Shown here: positions 41,745 to 50,884 of the stretch, in pieces
Layout of the letters: the number at the start of each line of letters is the position of its first letter
Numbering within the stretch: position 1 is the stretch's first letter
Assembly: GCA_051876355.1 (NCBI GenBank)
Contig: JBJEHU010000011.1
Location: 1 to 56,516, forward strand
DNA: 56,516 bases
Direction: 5' to 3'
Source: Olsenella_L sp051876355
Lineage (GTDB): Bacteria; Actinomycetota; Coriobacteriia; Coriobacteriales; Atopobiaceae
Program-made: the position numbers and the translations under genes
The notes under the pieces: generated by a model
What the model was told of the DNA's origin: nothing
The model's input: only the letters and a program-made list of their open reading frames with translations
Databases searched by the model: none

Positions 41745-43025
41745 TCAGAGCTCGGCGATATAGAGCGCATCCTCGAGATAGCTCGACTGAGCGATCAGCG
41801 TCTCGTCCTTCTCCGTATCATAGCTTACGGAAAGCGGCAGGCTCTCGTGCGCGGCCACATCAAGCGCATGGAGGTGCGACTGCCTGAAGTCGCCCTTCAG
41901 GCGGATCGTGGCGTTGGTCGGCACGTAGATGCAGAGCGTCTTCCCATCCGAGGTCTTCGAGGCGAAGACCTCGTCCTTGCGGCTTGCCAGCACCTTCTGG
42001 GCAGGCTCAAGCTCGAAGAGCCCGAAGCGCTCGACCGCCGTGCGGGCGAAGGAGAAGTCCCAGGCGCCCGGGAAGTGGATGCCCTGCGAATGGGGCAGGG
42101 CCTTGAGGAACCCCTCGCCGAAGGCAAAGCTATCGCCAAGGATGCCGGTCTCCCAGTTCCATACACCATGCGCCCCATAGGTCACGCCGGCAGAGGCGCC
42201 GCCCATAAGCGAGAGCCAGAGCGCGCGGCGGCAGTCTTCGCGGCGGAAGCGTCCATAGACCAGACGCGAATAGCCCATCTGCTCATAGCAGGGCTCGGAA
42301 TTGATGATTGGCTTCCTTGCGGGCCGGCCTGAGAAGCTCCGCGCGAGGTTGTATGCTCCTGCCTGTTCTGCGATGTTGTGCCCTGACTGGTAGAGATAGA
42401 TGTCTGCGCGTTCGGCCAGGCATTCCGGCAGCCCATCATAATGCCCTTTGATGTGGTAGCACCTGAGCGCGTCCGGGGCATAGCGGTCCACGAGGTCGGT
42501 CACAAGCATATAGCGCCGGATGGGCTCCTCGTGGTCGAAGTCCGTGTCGCCCGAGATGATGTAGATGGGGTCGAATTCGTTGAAGCTCTCCAAGATCCGC
42601 TTCACGACCGGCTCGACCAGCTCGTCGGGAATGATGTTGTCGGGGATAAAGTTCGAGGCCCAGGTGTTGGGCACATAGTTGCACCACTCGACGACGATGG
42701 CAGGCGTGAACCCGCGACGCACCGCCTCTGCGAGCTGCCAGCGCGCATGCTCCCAATAGGCTTCATCCGGCTTCGTGAAGTCGAAGGTCTTCCCATGGTC
42801 CTGCGTCTCATAGGGGTAGCGCTCGAAGGCGGCCTGCGCACGGTCCCACTGCGCCAGCGCATTGATCTGCAGGACGTTGAAGCCCTGTGCCGCCCGCCCA
42901 TCGAGATAGGCGATCCACTCGTCGTCTGTCGGGTTGGTGAATGCCGTCCAGATGGTATCCGCAAGCCAGAAGAACGGCCTGCCGTCCCGCACCAGATGGT
43001 TCCCTTCCACTGTCACCTTTGCCAT
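41745..43025 (-). CDS. DUF4038 apiosidase-like glycoside hydrolase (GH140-like) 1
   Basis: The 426-residue enzyme has the DUF4038 barrel typical of GH140 apiosidase-like proteins: RPFFWLADTIWTAF at the N-terminus, AAQGFNVLQINALAQWD, YIISGDTDFDHEEPIRRYM, INSEPCYEQMGY (candidate Glu) and GGASAGVTYGAHGVWNW. A small C-terminal beta domain follows. The founding activity is release of terminal D-apiose. The start at 43025 is one base after the stop of the preceding gene and has GAGGAGG. No signal peptide, so it acts on imported glycosides. Confidence 0.85.
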   Translation of the reverse strand: MAKVTVEGNHLVRDGRPFFWLADTIWTAFTNPTDDEWIAYLDGRAAQGFNVLQINALAQWDRAQAAFERYPYETQDHGKTFDFTKPDEAYWEHARWQLAEAVRRGFTPAIVVEWCNYVPNTWASNFIPDNIIPDELVEPVVKRILESFNEFDPIYIISGDTDFDHEEPIRRYMLVTDLVDRYAPDALRCYHIKGHYDGLPECLAERADIYLYQSGHNIAEQAGAYNLARSFSGRPARKPIINSEPCYEQMGYSRLVYGRFRREDCRRALWLSLMGGASAGVTYGAHGVWNWETGILGDSFAFGEGFLKALPHSQGIHFPGAWDFSFARTAVERFGLFELEPAQKVLASRKDEVFASKTSDGKTLCIYVPTNATIRLKGDFRQSHLHALDVAAHESLPLSVSYDTEKDETLIAQSSYLEDALYIAEL

Positions 43026-43026
43026 T

Positions 43027-44706
43027 TCAGGCCTCCTCATCCATGTGCTGCTCCACATTATCTTCCCATCCTGCATCTGCCCTCTCGAGCACCAGCAGCC
43101 AGTCATCGAGGGTCGGCTTTGCCGGAAGCGTGAACGGCTGCTCCGCGATCTCGGCCGTGCCTGCCTCAGCAAGGCTGCCCTCTCTCGGGTCGAACCATTT
43201 CATGCGCCAGCGTCCAGGCTTGAGCTGGACCTGGAGCCGCTTTCTCGCCGACGCCGGATAATAGGCCACCATGCGCCGCCCATCGAGCGAGACCGAAGCG
43301 AGCGGGCACTTGCTGCCGAGCACTGCAGACCCCTGCTGGGTGCAGGGCGCAAGGTCCCACCAGGCATGCTCCTCATAGAACCGTCGCATGATGCCCATCT
43401 GGTCCGCCCCTGGCGCATCGATCGCCTCCGCCCAGGTCACCCCGTAGCGGTTGAAGACATCTGCAACCGCTGCGCTGACAGGCGTCGAGCGCTGCTCGTC
43501 CACATCCCAGACATTGTCCCAGATCCCCTGCGCTCCATAGGTATAGCCTGCAGCGCCGCTCTGGAAGACCACATAGGCGATGCGGCGCAGCATCGCCGGA
43601 TCGATTCTCCTGGTCCCGTTCTCCTCGAGCGATGAGCATCCCTCGTAGAATGCCTCGCCTTCGATAAAGGGCTTCTCTGTATGGGCATCCAGATAGCTCC
43701 GGTAGTCGGATTCGGAGATCACGTAGTCGCCATGCCCTGCCTGGTTGAGCGTGAAGTCGAACCAGGGCTCATCGCAGTAGTAGTCGGCGAAGGGCCGTTC
43801 GTTCGTGTAGTGCACGGTCACAGGGTGCAGCCCGCCATCAGCCTCGCTCGTGGCCTGGGCGACCTTGCGCCAGGCGCCTATCAGCGCATCGCGCTCGGAC
43901 GGGTCATATCCTGCCACCTCCCCTGCGATGGTCCAGACGACCGGCAGCGCCCCATAGCGGGCGACGCAGTAGCGGGCAAGCGTCACCTGCTCCTCGACGC
44001 TTGTCGCATGCGCTGCCCCCAGGCTCGGGCCCCACGCGAAGCCCATCGCATTCACCAGGCCGGCATCGGCGATGAAGCGCATCCGGCGGTCCAGCTCGTC
44101 ACGGAAGATGGCAGGGTTCGGCACAGGGCGGGGGTCGTCCGCATCGGTCAGCCAGAAGCGGCTGCGGTCGCCGAAGTCGCTCCTGAGGTTCGTCTGGTAG
44201 ACCGTGAAGCCCTGCTTGGCACGCCTCTCCACCATGCCCCTGAACTGGCTCTCCATGCCCGGATGGTTCGAGCGCGCCCACGATTCCCCAGAGGCGAACT
44301 CCCAGTGGGTGTCGCCGAGCCAGAAGAAGGGCGTCCCATCTGCATAGGCCAGGAGCTTTCTCGCAAAGCCTTCATCGGGCCTGGCCACCCGGATGAAGCC
44401 GTGGCGGAATATCGGGAGGCTGCCCTCATAGGGATGGACATCGAGGATGCCCTCCCTGCCGCCGAGCCCCGAATCCTCGGGCGCGCTCAGGGTCCAGTGC
44501 CATCTTCCGGCTTCTGGCGCCGCGAAGCTCACGCAGTAGCGCCGGCCTCCGTCCCAGTAGCCCTCCCGGCAGATCTCTTGCCCGGAGGGGCCCGCAAAGA
44601 CCGCTTTGACCAGACAGTCCCGGACAGGATCGCCGTAGCTTCTGGCGGCTTCGAAATCAAGCACCTTCTCGCGCCAGGTCTCGACTATGCAGGAATTCAG
44701 ACCCAT
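43027..44706 (-). CDS. DUF5060-DUF4038 glycoside hydrolase (apiosidase-like) 2
   Basis: The 559-residue enzyme has an N-terminal beta-sandwich DUF5060 (about 5-95: VETWREKVLDFEA, AGRWHWTLSAPEDSG) and a DUF4038 barrel (about 110-480: TPFFWLGDTHWEFASGESW, MVERRAKQGFTVYQTNLRSDFGDRS, FIEGEAFYEGCSSLEENGTRRID, GAAGYTYGAQGIWDN). It is distantly paralogous to the next gene. Two different apiosidase-like enzymes side by side suggest two linkages or a branched apiose-containing glycan. It is second in operon B. Start 44706 behind GGGGAGAGGTGG. Confidence 0.83.
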   Translation of the reverse strand: MGLNSCIVETWREKVLDFEAARSYGDPVRDCLVKAVFAGPSGQEICREGYWDGGRRYCVSFAAPEAGRWHWTLSAPEDSGLGGREGILDVHPYEGSLPIFRHGFIRVARPDEGFARKLLAYADGTPFFWLGDTHWEFASGESWARSNHPGMESQFRGMVERRAKQGFTVYQTNLRSDFGDRSRFWLTDADDPRPVPNPAIFRDELDRRMRFIADAGLVNAMGFAWGPSLGAAHATSVEEQVTLARYCVARYGALPVVWTIAGEVAGYDPSERDALIGAWRKVAQATSEADGGLHPVTVHYTNERPFADYYCDEPWFDFTLNQAGHGDYVISESDYRSYLDAHTEKPFIEGEAFYEGCSSLEENGTRRIDPAMLRRIAYVVFQSGAAGYTYGAQGIWDNVWDVDEQRSTPVSAAVADVFNRYGVTWAEAIDAPGADQMGIMRRFYEEHAWWDLAPCTQQGSAVLGSKCPLASVSLDGRRMVAYYPASARKRLQVQLKPGRWRMKWFDPREGSLAEAGTAEIAEQPFTLPAKPTLDDWLLVLERADAGWEDNVEQHMDEEA

Positions 44707-44730
44707 AATCCACCTCTCCCCATTCAAGCA

Positions 44731-44763
44731 GGGGATTGCCGAATATTGCATCCAGCAATCCCC
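44731..44763 (-). terminator. Intercistronic hairpin after PTS gene 2
   Basis: A perfect 9-bp stem (44731-44739 with 44755-44763) within operon B, placed after the PTS gene like the hairpin in operon A. Confidence 0.6.
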
Positions 44764-44812
44764 AAATCAGACCATATTCAGGCAGCTGTCAGACTCGGCA
44801 GGAGAGCCATCG

Positions 44813-46264
44813 CTACTCGACCACCATGTCGCCGGGCTTCTCATTGTCCAGAGCTGCAAGCTCCTCCTTCGTGAAGCCCGTGAAATAGACCACCGCCGCA
44901 GCGACGACGCACGATACGACAAGGCCTATGACTGCTGCCACGGTATTGAACGCCCCACCCTGGACATAGCCGAGAATCATCAGAAGGCCTGATCCCATTG
45001 CGCCGACATAGATATGCACACCGAGTATTCCGGACACAACGGCGCCGATGGCACCACCGACGAACATGCCATACATGGTCCTGCGGAAGCGGAGCACGAT
45101 GCCGAACAGTGCTGGTTCGGTCACGCCGCCTACAATGGCTGCAGCGACATAGCCTGCTGCCAGACCCTTCTCCTCCTTGTTGCGGATGCGCAGGAAGGCA
45201 CCAATCGCGCAGCCCCACACTGCAACGGCTGCACAATTCGTAGCGACGAACAGGAAGGGGTCGACACCAGTCTGGAGAAGGGTGACCTGGGCAAGCAGAA
45301 TGACCGGCATATGCATGCCAGCGACGACGAAGAACTGCCAGAAGGCACCAAGCACCGCCATCACGATCAGCACGCCAGCACCGCCGAGCCCGGCGAGCCC
45401 GAAGATGATGGCAGCGATGCCCTGGCCGAGCAGGTTTCCGATAGGCGCCAGGACGATGAGCTCGATTGGCACGACGACAGCCATCGTGAAGAACGGCGTG
45501 AAGAGCGTGCTCAGCACATCGGGAACATGCTTCCTCATGAACTTCTCGACAACGGCAAGCACCGGGACGGTCAGGATGACCGGCAGCACCGACTGGCTGT
45601 AATTCGCAGCAGCAATGTCAATTCCATAGACATTGATGGTGGCACCATTTGCAGCAGCCGTCACAATGGTCGGAGCGATGAGGATGCCGCCGGAGAGAAG
45701 GCCCAGAAGCGGATTGGCGCCTACCCTCTTGGCTGCACAGTACCCGAGATAGATGGGCAGGAAGTAGAAGCCCGCCTCATAGAGCGTCGTATAGAAGAAT
45801 GAATAGATGCCAGAGTCTGCTGCCCAGAGATTGAACATCTGGGGGCCCATAACGACCGCAAAGGTACGGAAGAGGCCTGATGCCATGATCAGCGGAATCA
45901 TCTGGACCATGGAGCCGGAAAGGTAGTCGAGGATCTTGTTGCCAACCGCCTTCGGCGTCAGCTTCTCCTTCGTCAGGTCCTTGTCGAGATTCTCGTCGAT
46001 GGCGCCTCCGCCCTTCACGCCCTTCGCCAGGACCGCGTCATAGACCTTCGGCACGTTCTGGCCGATGATGACCTGGCACTGTTCGCCTGCCCAATTGATG
46101 CCCAGAACGCCGGTGATCTTCTTGATCTCCTCGCTGTCCACCTTGCTCTTGTCTTTGAATGTGAGCCTCAGCCTTGTCATGCAGTGCGTGGCCGATGCGA
46201 TGTTGTCGGCACCGCCGACATTCGCCAGAACCCCCTCGGCAATCTTCTGGTTGTCTACTGCCAT
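44813..46264 (-). CDS. PTS EIIBC, beta-glucoside/sucrose type (operon B)
   Basis: The 483-residue permease has EIIB with Cys28 in THCMTRLRLTFKD and EIIC with about ten helices, including GGVTEPALFGIVLRFRRTMYG. There is no EIIA domain. The start at 46264 has AAAGGGG. It heads operon B ahead of the two apiosidase-like enzymes, so its substrate could be an apiose-containing glycoside; because PTS import phosphorylates the sugar, the hydrolases would then have to accept or bypass a phosphorylated partner sugar. A second possibility is that it imports an unrelated sugar under common control. Confidence 0.9.
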   Translation of the reverse strand: MAVDNQKIAEGVLANVGGADNIASATHCMTRLRLTFKDKSKVDSEEIKKITGVLGINWAGEQCQVIIGQNVPKVYDAVLAKGVKGGGAIDENLDKDLTKEKLTPKAVGNKILDYLSGSMVQMIPLIMASGLFRTFAVVMGPQMFNLWAADSGIYSFFYTTLYEAGFYFLPIYLGYCAAKRVGANPLLGLLSGGILIAPTIVTAAANGATINVYGIDIAAANYSQSVLPVILTVPVLAVVEKFMRKHVPDVLSTLFTPFFTMAVVVPIELIVLAPIGNLLGQGIAAIIFGLAGLGGAGVLIVMAVLGAFWQFFVVAGMHMPVILLAQVTLLQTGVDPFLFVATNCAAVAVWGCAIGAFLRIRNKEEKGLAAGYVAAAIVGGVTEPALFGIVLRFRRTMYGMFVGGAIGAVVSGILGVHIYVGAMGSGLLMILGYVQGGAFNTVAAVIGLVVSCVVAAAVVYFTGFTKEELAALDNEKPGDMVVE

Positions 46265-46380
46265 GAAGCTTCCCCTTTCCTCAACCCCTGGTAGTCCTAA
46301 GCTGGGAACAGGCTCCTGATTCCTGCATAGCCCCAGCTTTACGTGCTGCTGATGCACAGGGTACGTGCACAGGAAAGGTC

Positions 46381-46439
46381 CTTAGCGGTTTACAGGCATT
46401 TACTAACTGGTTTAGACTTATTTAGCATCTTGTTTAGCT
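46381..46439 (-). promoter_or_regulatory. Operator region of operon B (TTTAG/CTAAA sites)
   Basis: Several TTTAG units lie within 60 bp, including the dyad CTAACTGGTTTAG (46403-46415), TTTAGCATC and GTTTAGCTG. They lie about 120-170 bp upstream of the PTS start, between it and the lacI-2 stop, and resemble the sites at 47529-47547. Confidence 0.5.
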
Positions 46440-46471
46440 GAAAGCTTGACAGGCCTGAAAACCCAGCCATA

Positions 46472-47515
46472 CTATTCCTCTTCTGCTTTGAGCGGTACCA
46501 CGCTCTTACGCTGGATTATCTCAGGAGTGATGGATATCCTGACCACTTCGCCGCCCGTATCCCCACGGACTAAATCGACTAAACGCTTCACGGCAAGCCC
46601 TCCCATGTTCGTCTTGGGCACTGCCATCGTCGTAAGCGGAGGATCTGCCATCGCAGCAGTCGAGACATCGTCGAAGCCGATGACAGAGATATCCTCGGGC
46701 ACCCTTACTCCATGCTCCCTCAGGGCCCTGATGCAGCTCATAGCGATGATATCGTTATCGGCGAAGTAGGCGGTCGGCAGATATGGGTCTGCATCGAGGT
46801 AGCGGCACATGTCCTCATAGGCGCTCTCGAAGGTGGAGCCCACTCTCACGATCGTATGCCAGGGATCGATGTCGCTTGTCTTGGCATGGCGCATGGCCTG
46901 GAGGTAGCCATCCTGCCGCTCGAGGAAATTCCTGATCTCGGTATTGCTGTGGAGGTAGCCGATCTCTTTGTGCCCCATGCCAGTGAGATAGCGCACGGCT
47001 GCCCAGGCGCCACGCGAGTTGTCGATCACGACAGAGTCGAGGTTCTTCGAGGGGAACCAGTTGTCAAGCAGGACGATGGGGACGCCGAGGCGCTCGAACT
47101 GGGTCACATCGGTCGCCCGCATCTCGGTGGCCAGGAGCACGATGCCGGCGCACTTGATCGAGCGCAGGCTGCTCATCTGCTCGGCCCAGTCCTGCTGTGC
47201 ATAGAAGTAGGAGACCGAGAGCCGGTGGTAGCCCAGCTTGTAGGTCATGTCGGACACCCCTTTGATCAGCGACTCGAAGAAGGGGGTGTCTGCCACCACG
47301 CGTCCATGCTGCTTGAAGATCACGAGCAGGATCGTGCTGGTCTTGCGGGGCTGGGCAGGGGCATCATATTCGAACCCGAGCTCGCGCGCGACCTCGCGCA
47401 CGCGGTCCCTGGTCTCCCGGCCGACGCCAGGCCGGTCCCTGAAGACCAGCGATACGGTTGCAGGGGACACGCCCGCAGCCTTGGCCACATCGCGCGCTGT
47501 CACTTTTCCGCTCAT
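46472..47515 (-). CDS. LacI-family regulator 2
   Basis: The 347-residue repressor starts at ATG 47515 behind AGGTGG. It has the LacI helix-turn-helix (VTARDVAKAAGVSPATVSLVFRDRPG), a hinge region and the sensor domain (CAGIVLLATE, MGHKEIGYLHSN, YFADNDIIAMSCIRAL, VIGFDDVSTAAMADPPLTTM). It lies between operon B and the divergent sugar-catabolic operon C, with matching half-sites on both sides, so it probably represses both until the pentose or a derivative is present. Confidence 0.92.
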   Translation of the reverse strand: MSGKVTARDVAKAAGVSPATVSLVFRDRPGVGRETRDRVREVARELGFEYDAPAQPRKTSTILLVIFKQHGRVVADTPFFESLIKGVSDMTYKLGYHRLSVSYFYAQQDWAEQMSSLRSIKCAGIVLLATEMRATDVTQFERLGVPIVLLDNWFPSKNLDSVVIDNSRGAWAAVRYLTGMGHKEIGYLHSNTEIRNFLERQDGYLQAMRHAKTSDIDPWHTIVRVGSTFESAYEDMCRYLDADPYLPTAYFADNDIIAMSCIRALREHGVRVPEDISVIGFDDVSTAAMADPPLTTMAVPKTNMGGLAVKRLVDLVRGDTGGEVVRISITPEIIQRKSVVPLKAEEE

Positions 47516-47528
47516 TGCATCCACCTGA

Positions 47529-47547
47529 TTTAGCACTAAACATTTAG
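47529..47547. promoter_or_regulatory. Overlapping dyads between lacI-2 and operon C
   Basis: TTTAGCACTAAA (47529-47540) and CTAAACATTTAG (47536-47547) are overlapping 12-bp perfect palindromes that share CTAAA. They lie 14 bp upstream of lacI-2 and 143 bp upstream of operon C, a good position for autorepression and control of the divergent operon. Confidence 0.65.
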
Positions 47548-47689
47548 TAATTTTTACCATGCCCAGCTCGGCAATTTCCTAAAAAATATCCTCTCCTGTG
47601 TAAGAAGGTCAAGCTATAGCCTGCCAATCTGCATCCAGGGCCCGCTACTAAATCCCAGATGCACAAGCAGCGAAGGAGAGGAAGGCCCC

Positions 47690-49105
47690 ATGGACAGGAT
47701 CGTTCTTGGCTATGCACCGACGCGCAGGAGCATCTTCAGCGCGCCCGATGCAAGGAAGTACCGCAAGATCATCGCGGACAAGCTCAATGAACTTGGTATC
47801 GAGTTTGTCGATATCGACGATATCAACGAGGAGGGCCTGCTCTTCGACGAGGACGACCGCCTCAAGGTCCTGAAGAAGTTCCAGGATGCCGGCGTGGATG
47901 GCCTCTTCCTTCCCCACTGCAACTTCGGCACGGAGTTCATCTGTGCCCGCCTTGCCAAGGACCTTGGCAAGCCTGTCCTTCTGTGGGGACCGCTCGATGA
48001 GCGTCCTGAGGCAAACGGCGTGCGCCTGCGCGATACGCAGTGCGGCCTCTTCGCCACGGGCAAGGTGCTCCGCCGCTTCGAGGTGCCGTTCACGTACATG
48101 ACGAACTGCAGGGTGGACGACCCGGTCTTCGAGCGCGGGCTCCGCGATTTCATTGCCGTCTGCAATGTCGTGAAGAAGTTCCGCTCTGCCCGCATCCTCC
48201 AGATCGGCCCGCGCCCCTATGAGTTCTATTCCACGATGTGCAACGAGGGCGAGCTCCTGGAGCGCTTTGGCATCGAGTGCGTGCCGGTGCCCCTGCCCGA
48301 GCTCACGCGCGGCGTGAAGGCAGCGCTTGCCGAGGACAAGGGCGACGGAGACTCCGACGTGGAGAAGCAGCTTGCCTGGATCGACGAGCACTTCGAGAAG
48401 AACTGCTCAGACGAGCAGGTGAAGACGATTGCCGCCATGGCAGTGGCGATGCGCCGCATGCTCAGGAAGTACCACTGCACGGCTGGCTGCATCCAGTGCT
48501 GGAACGAGCTCCAGCATGAGCTCCATGTGATGCCCTGCGCTGCGAACTCCATCCTCAACGAGGAGGGAACGCCGATCACCTGCGAGACGGATGTCCATGG
48601 CGCCATCACGTCCCTCATGATCGAGGCAGCAGACATGGGCCGCAAGCGCTCGTTCTTTGCCGACTGGACCATCCGCCATCCGGACGACCCCAACGGCGAG
48701 CTCCTGCAGCACTGCGGACCGTGGCCCTGCTCTGTAGCGCAGAAGAAGCCGGTCATAACGACGCCTTTGGCTTTCGACCACAATGGCGCCCTCACCGCAG
48801 AGGCAAAGCACGGCGAGGTGACGCTCTGCCGCTTCGACGGCGACAACGGCAAGTATTCGCTGCTTCTGGGCACGGCAGAGGGCATCGACGGCCCGAAGGG
48901 CATGGGCACCTATCTCTGGGTCCGCGTTCAGAACATCAAGCGCCTCGAGGCAAAGATCGTGGAGGGGCCCTACATCCACCACTGCGCCGGCATCCACGAC
49001 GATGTCGTGCCGGTGCTCTACGAGGCATGCAAGTACCTGGGCATCACGCCTGACCTCTACGACCCGATCGAAGAGGACGTCAAGGCCTATCTGAGGGGAG
49101 AGTAG
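47690..49105 (+). CDS. L-fucose/arabinose isomerase-like sugar isomerase (candidate D-apiose isomerase)
   Basis: The 471-residue protein has the fold of the L-fucose isomerase-like family: an N-terminal region with VDGLFLPHCNFGTEF and GKPVLLWGPLDE, and a C-terminal region with CTAGCIQCWNELQHELHVMPCAANSILNEEGTPITCETDVHGA, which corresponds to the metal-binding Glu/Asp segment of these isomerases. It interconverts an aldose and a ketose in a metal-dependent way. It is the first gene of operon C, immediately before the split transketolase (3-bp gap) and the FGGY kinase. Context points to apiose to apulose, though published apiose isomerases I know of are of another fold. Start 47690 behind GGAGAGGAAGG. 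Confidence 0.8.
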   Translation: MDRIVLGYAPTRRSIFSAPDARKYRKIIADKLNELGIEFVDIDDINEEGLLFDEDDRLKVLKKFQDAGVDGLFLPHCNFGTEFICARLAKDLGKPVLLWGPLDERPEANGVRLRDTQCGLFATGKVLRRFEVPFTYMTNCRVDDPVFERGLRDFIAVCNVVKKFRSARILQIGPRPYEFYSTMCNEGELLERFGIECVPVPLPELTRGVKAALAEDKGDGDSDVEKQLAWIDEHFEKNCSDEQVKTIAAMAVAMRRMLRKYHCTAGCIQCWNELQHELHVMPCAANSILNEEGTPITCETDVHGAITSLMIEAADMGRKRSFFADWTIRHPDDPNGELLQHCGPWPCSVAQKKPVITTPLAFDHNGALTAEAKHGEVTLCRFDGDNGKYSLLLGTAEGIDGPKGMGTYLWVRVQNIKRLEAKIVEGPYIHHCAGIHDDVVPVLYEACKYLGITPDLYDPIEEDVKAYLRGE

Positions 49106-49107
49106 CT

Positions 49108-49941
49108 GTGGAAATCGATAAGCTCGAGAGCCTGCGCTGGGACCTGCGCCAGGATACCGTCGATATCATCATGGCAGGAGGCGGCGGCCATATCGGAGGC
49201 GACATGTCCGTGATCGATGCCTTGATGGTCCTCTACAAGAACCATCTGAACATCACGCCTGAGACTGTGAACGACCCGAACCGCGACCGCTTCGTCCTTT
49301 CCAAGGGACACGCAATGGAAGCCTACTATGCAATCCTCTGCGAGCAGGGCTTCCTCGACCTCGACGATGTGAAGGCGCGCTTCTCGAAGTTCAAGAGCCC
49401 CTACATCGGCCACCCGAACAACAAGCTCCCCGGCATCGAGATGAACTCCGGCTCCCTGGGACATGGCCTTCCTGTCGCTGTGGGCATGGCACTTGCCGCA
49501 AGGATGGATGGCAGGAGCTACCGCACCTATGTCTTCATGGGCGACGGCGAGCTTGCGGAAGGCTCTGTCTGGGAAGGTGCCATGTCGGGCGGCAGCTTCA
49601 AGCTCGACAATCTCTGCGCCCTCGTGGACAAGAACCGTCTCCAGATCTCCGGCTCCACGGAGGATGTCATGAAGCAGGACTCCCAGGAAGAGCGCTGGGC
49701 AGCCTTCGGCTGGAACGTCCTCTCCATCCCCGGCAACGATATCCGTGCCCTGGATTCTGCCTTCTCCCTTGCCGAGGAGACGAAGGGCAAGCCTACCGTC
49801 ATCATTGCCAACACAACAAAAGGCTTCGGCTCCCCTGTCATGGAGAACAAGGCATCCTGGCACCACCATCTGCCGAATGCGGAAGAGTACGCCCAGATCA
49901 CGGCCGATTTCAAGGCTCACAAGGAGGAGTGCCATGCCTAA
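49108..49941 (+). CDS. Split transketolase, N-terminal subunit (AptA-like candidate)
   Basis: The 277-residue protein carries the ThDP-binding half of transketolase: GGGGHIGGDMSVIDALMVLY, FVLSKGHAMEAYYA, GSLGHGLPVAVGMALA, and the ThDP/Mg motif MGDGELAEGSVWEGAMSGGSFKLDNLCALVDKN. It starts with GTG 49108 after GGGGAGAG and overlaps its partner by 8 bp. Split transketolases next to a sugar kinase and isomerase occur in the D-apiose pathway, where the pair converts apulose 4-phosphate plus glyceraldehyde 3-phosphate to xylulose 5-phosphate plus DHAP. Other ketose phosphates are possible. Confidence 0.88.
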   Translation: MEIDKLESLRWDLRQDTVDIIMAGGGGHIGGDMSVIDALMVLYKNHLNITPETVNDPNRDRFVLSKGHAMEAYYAILCEQGFLDLDDVKARFSKFKSPYIGHPNNKLPGIEMNSGSLGHGLPVAVGMALAARMDGRSYRTYVFMGDGELAEGSVWEGAMSGGSFKLDNLCALVDKNRLQISGSTEDVMKQDSQEERWAAFGWNVLSIPGNDIRALDSAFSLAEETKGKPTVIIANTTKGFGSPVMENKASWHHHLPNAEEYAQITADFKAHKEECHA

Positions 49942-50884
49942 CAAGATTGCGAACAAGCAGGCAATCTGCGATGTCCTCATGGAAGCTGCAGCGAAGGACA
50001 GGGATGTCTGCGTCCTCTGCTCCGATTCGAGGGGCTCTGCCTCGCTCACGCCGTTCTTCGACAAGTTCCCCGAGCAGGCCATCGAGGTCGGCATCGCCGA
50101 GCAGGATCTTGTCGGCATCGCCGCCGGTCTTGCCTCCTGCGGCAAGAAGCCGTTTGCTGCAAGCCCGGCCAGCTTCCTCACGACCCGCTCCTACGAGCAG
50201 GCAAAGGTCGACTGCGCCTACTCCGACACGAACGTGAAGCTCATCGGCATCTCCGGCGGCATCTCCTATGGTGCGCTCGGCATGTCCCACCACTCCGCGC
50301 AGGATATCGCTGCCATGTCTGCCATCCCGAACATGCGCGTGTATCTGCCGAGCGACCGCTTCCAGACGGCCAAGCTCATCCGTGCCCTCCTCAATGACAC
50401 GAAGCCTGCCTATGTGCGCGTCGGCAGGAATGCCGTCGAGGACATCTACACGGAGGATTCCTGCCCGTTCGAGATGGACAAGGCGACCTGGCCCAGGGAA
50501 GGCACCGACATCGCGATCGTCGCCACAGGCGAGCTTGTCCGTCCAGCACTCGATGCTGCAGCGCTGCTTGAGGCCAAGGGCATCTCTGCCACCGTCCTGG
50601 ACATGTACTGCGTAAAGCCGCTCGATGAAAAGGCAGTCGTGAAGGCCGCCGCCAACGCAAAGGCAGTCCTCACGGTCGAGGAGCACTCGCCGTATGGCGG
50701 ACTCGGCGCCCGCGTCGCCCAGACGGTCGCTTCCAGCTGCCCGCGTCTCGTCGAGAACCTCTCGCTTCCTGATGCACCGGTCGTCACCGGCACCTCGAAG
50801 GAGGTCTTCGGCTATTACGGCCTCGATGCAGAAGGCATCGCAGCTTCCGCAGAGAAGCTTCTCGGAAAGGCTGCGCAGAACTGA
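49934..50884 (+). CDS. Split transketolase, C-terminal subunit (AptB-like candidate)
   Basis: The 316-residue protein is the pyrimidine-binding half plus the C-terminal domain: FPEQAIEVGIAEQDLVGIAAGLA (with the catalytic Glu of the family), SYGALGMSHHSAQDIAAMSAIPNMRVYLPSD, and a Rossmann-like end with YGGLGARVA. ATG 49934 lies within the last codons of the first subunit, behind AAGGAGGAG, so the two are made together in equal amounts. Its last base overlaps the kinase start (ATGA). Confidence 0.9.
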   Translation: MPNKIANKQAICDVLMEAAAKDRDVCVLCSDSRGSASLTPFFDKFPEQAIEVGIAEQDLVGIAAGLASCGKKPFAASPASFLTTRSYEQAKVDCAYSDTNVKLIGISGGISYGALGMSHHSAQDIAAMSAIPNMRVYLPSDRFQTAKLIRALLNDTKPAYVRVGRNAVEDIYTEDSCPFEMDKATWPREGTDIAIVATGELVRPALDAAALLEAKGISATVLDMYCVKPLDEKAVVKAAANAKAVLTVEEHSPYGGLGARVAQTVASSCPRLVENLSLPDAPVVTGTSKEVFGYYGLDAEGIAASAEKLLGKAAQN

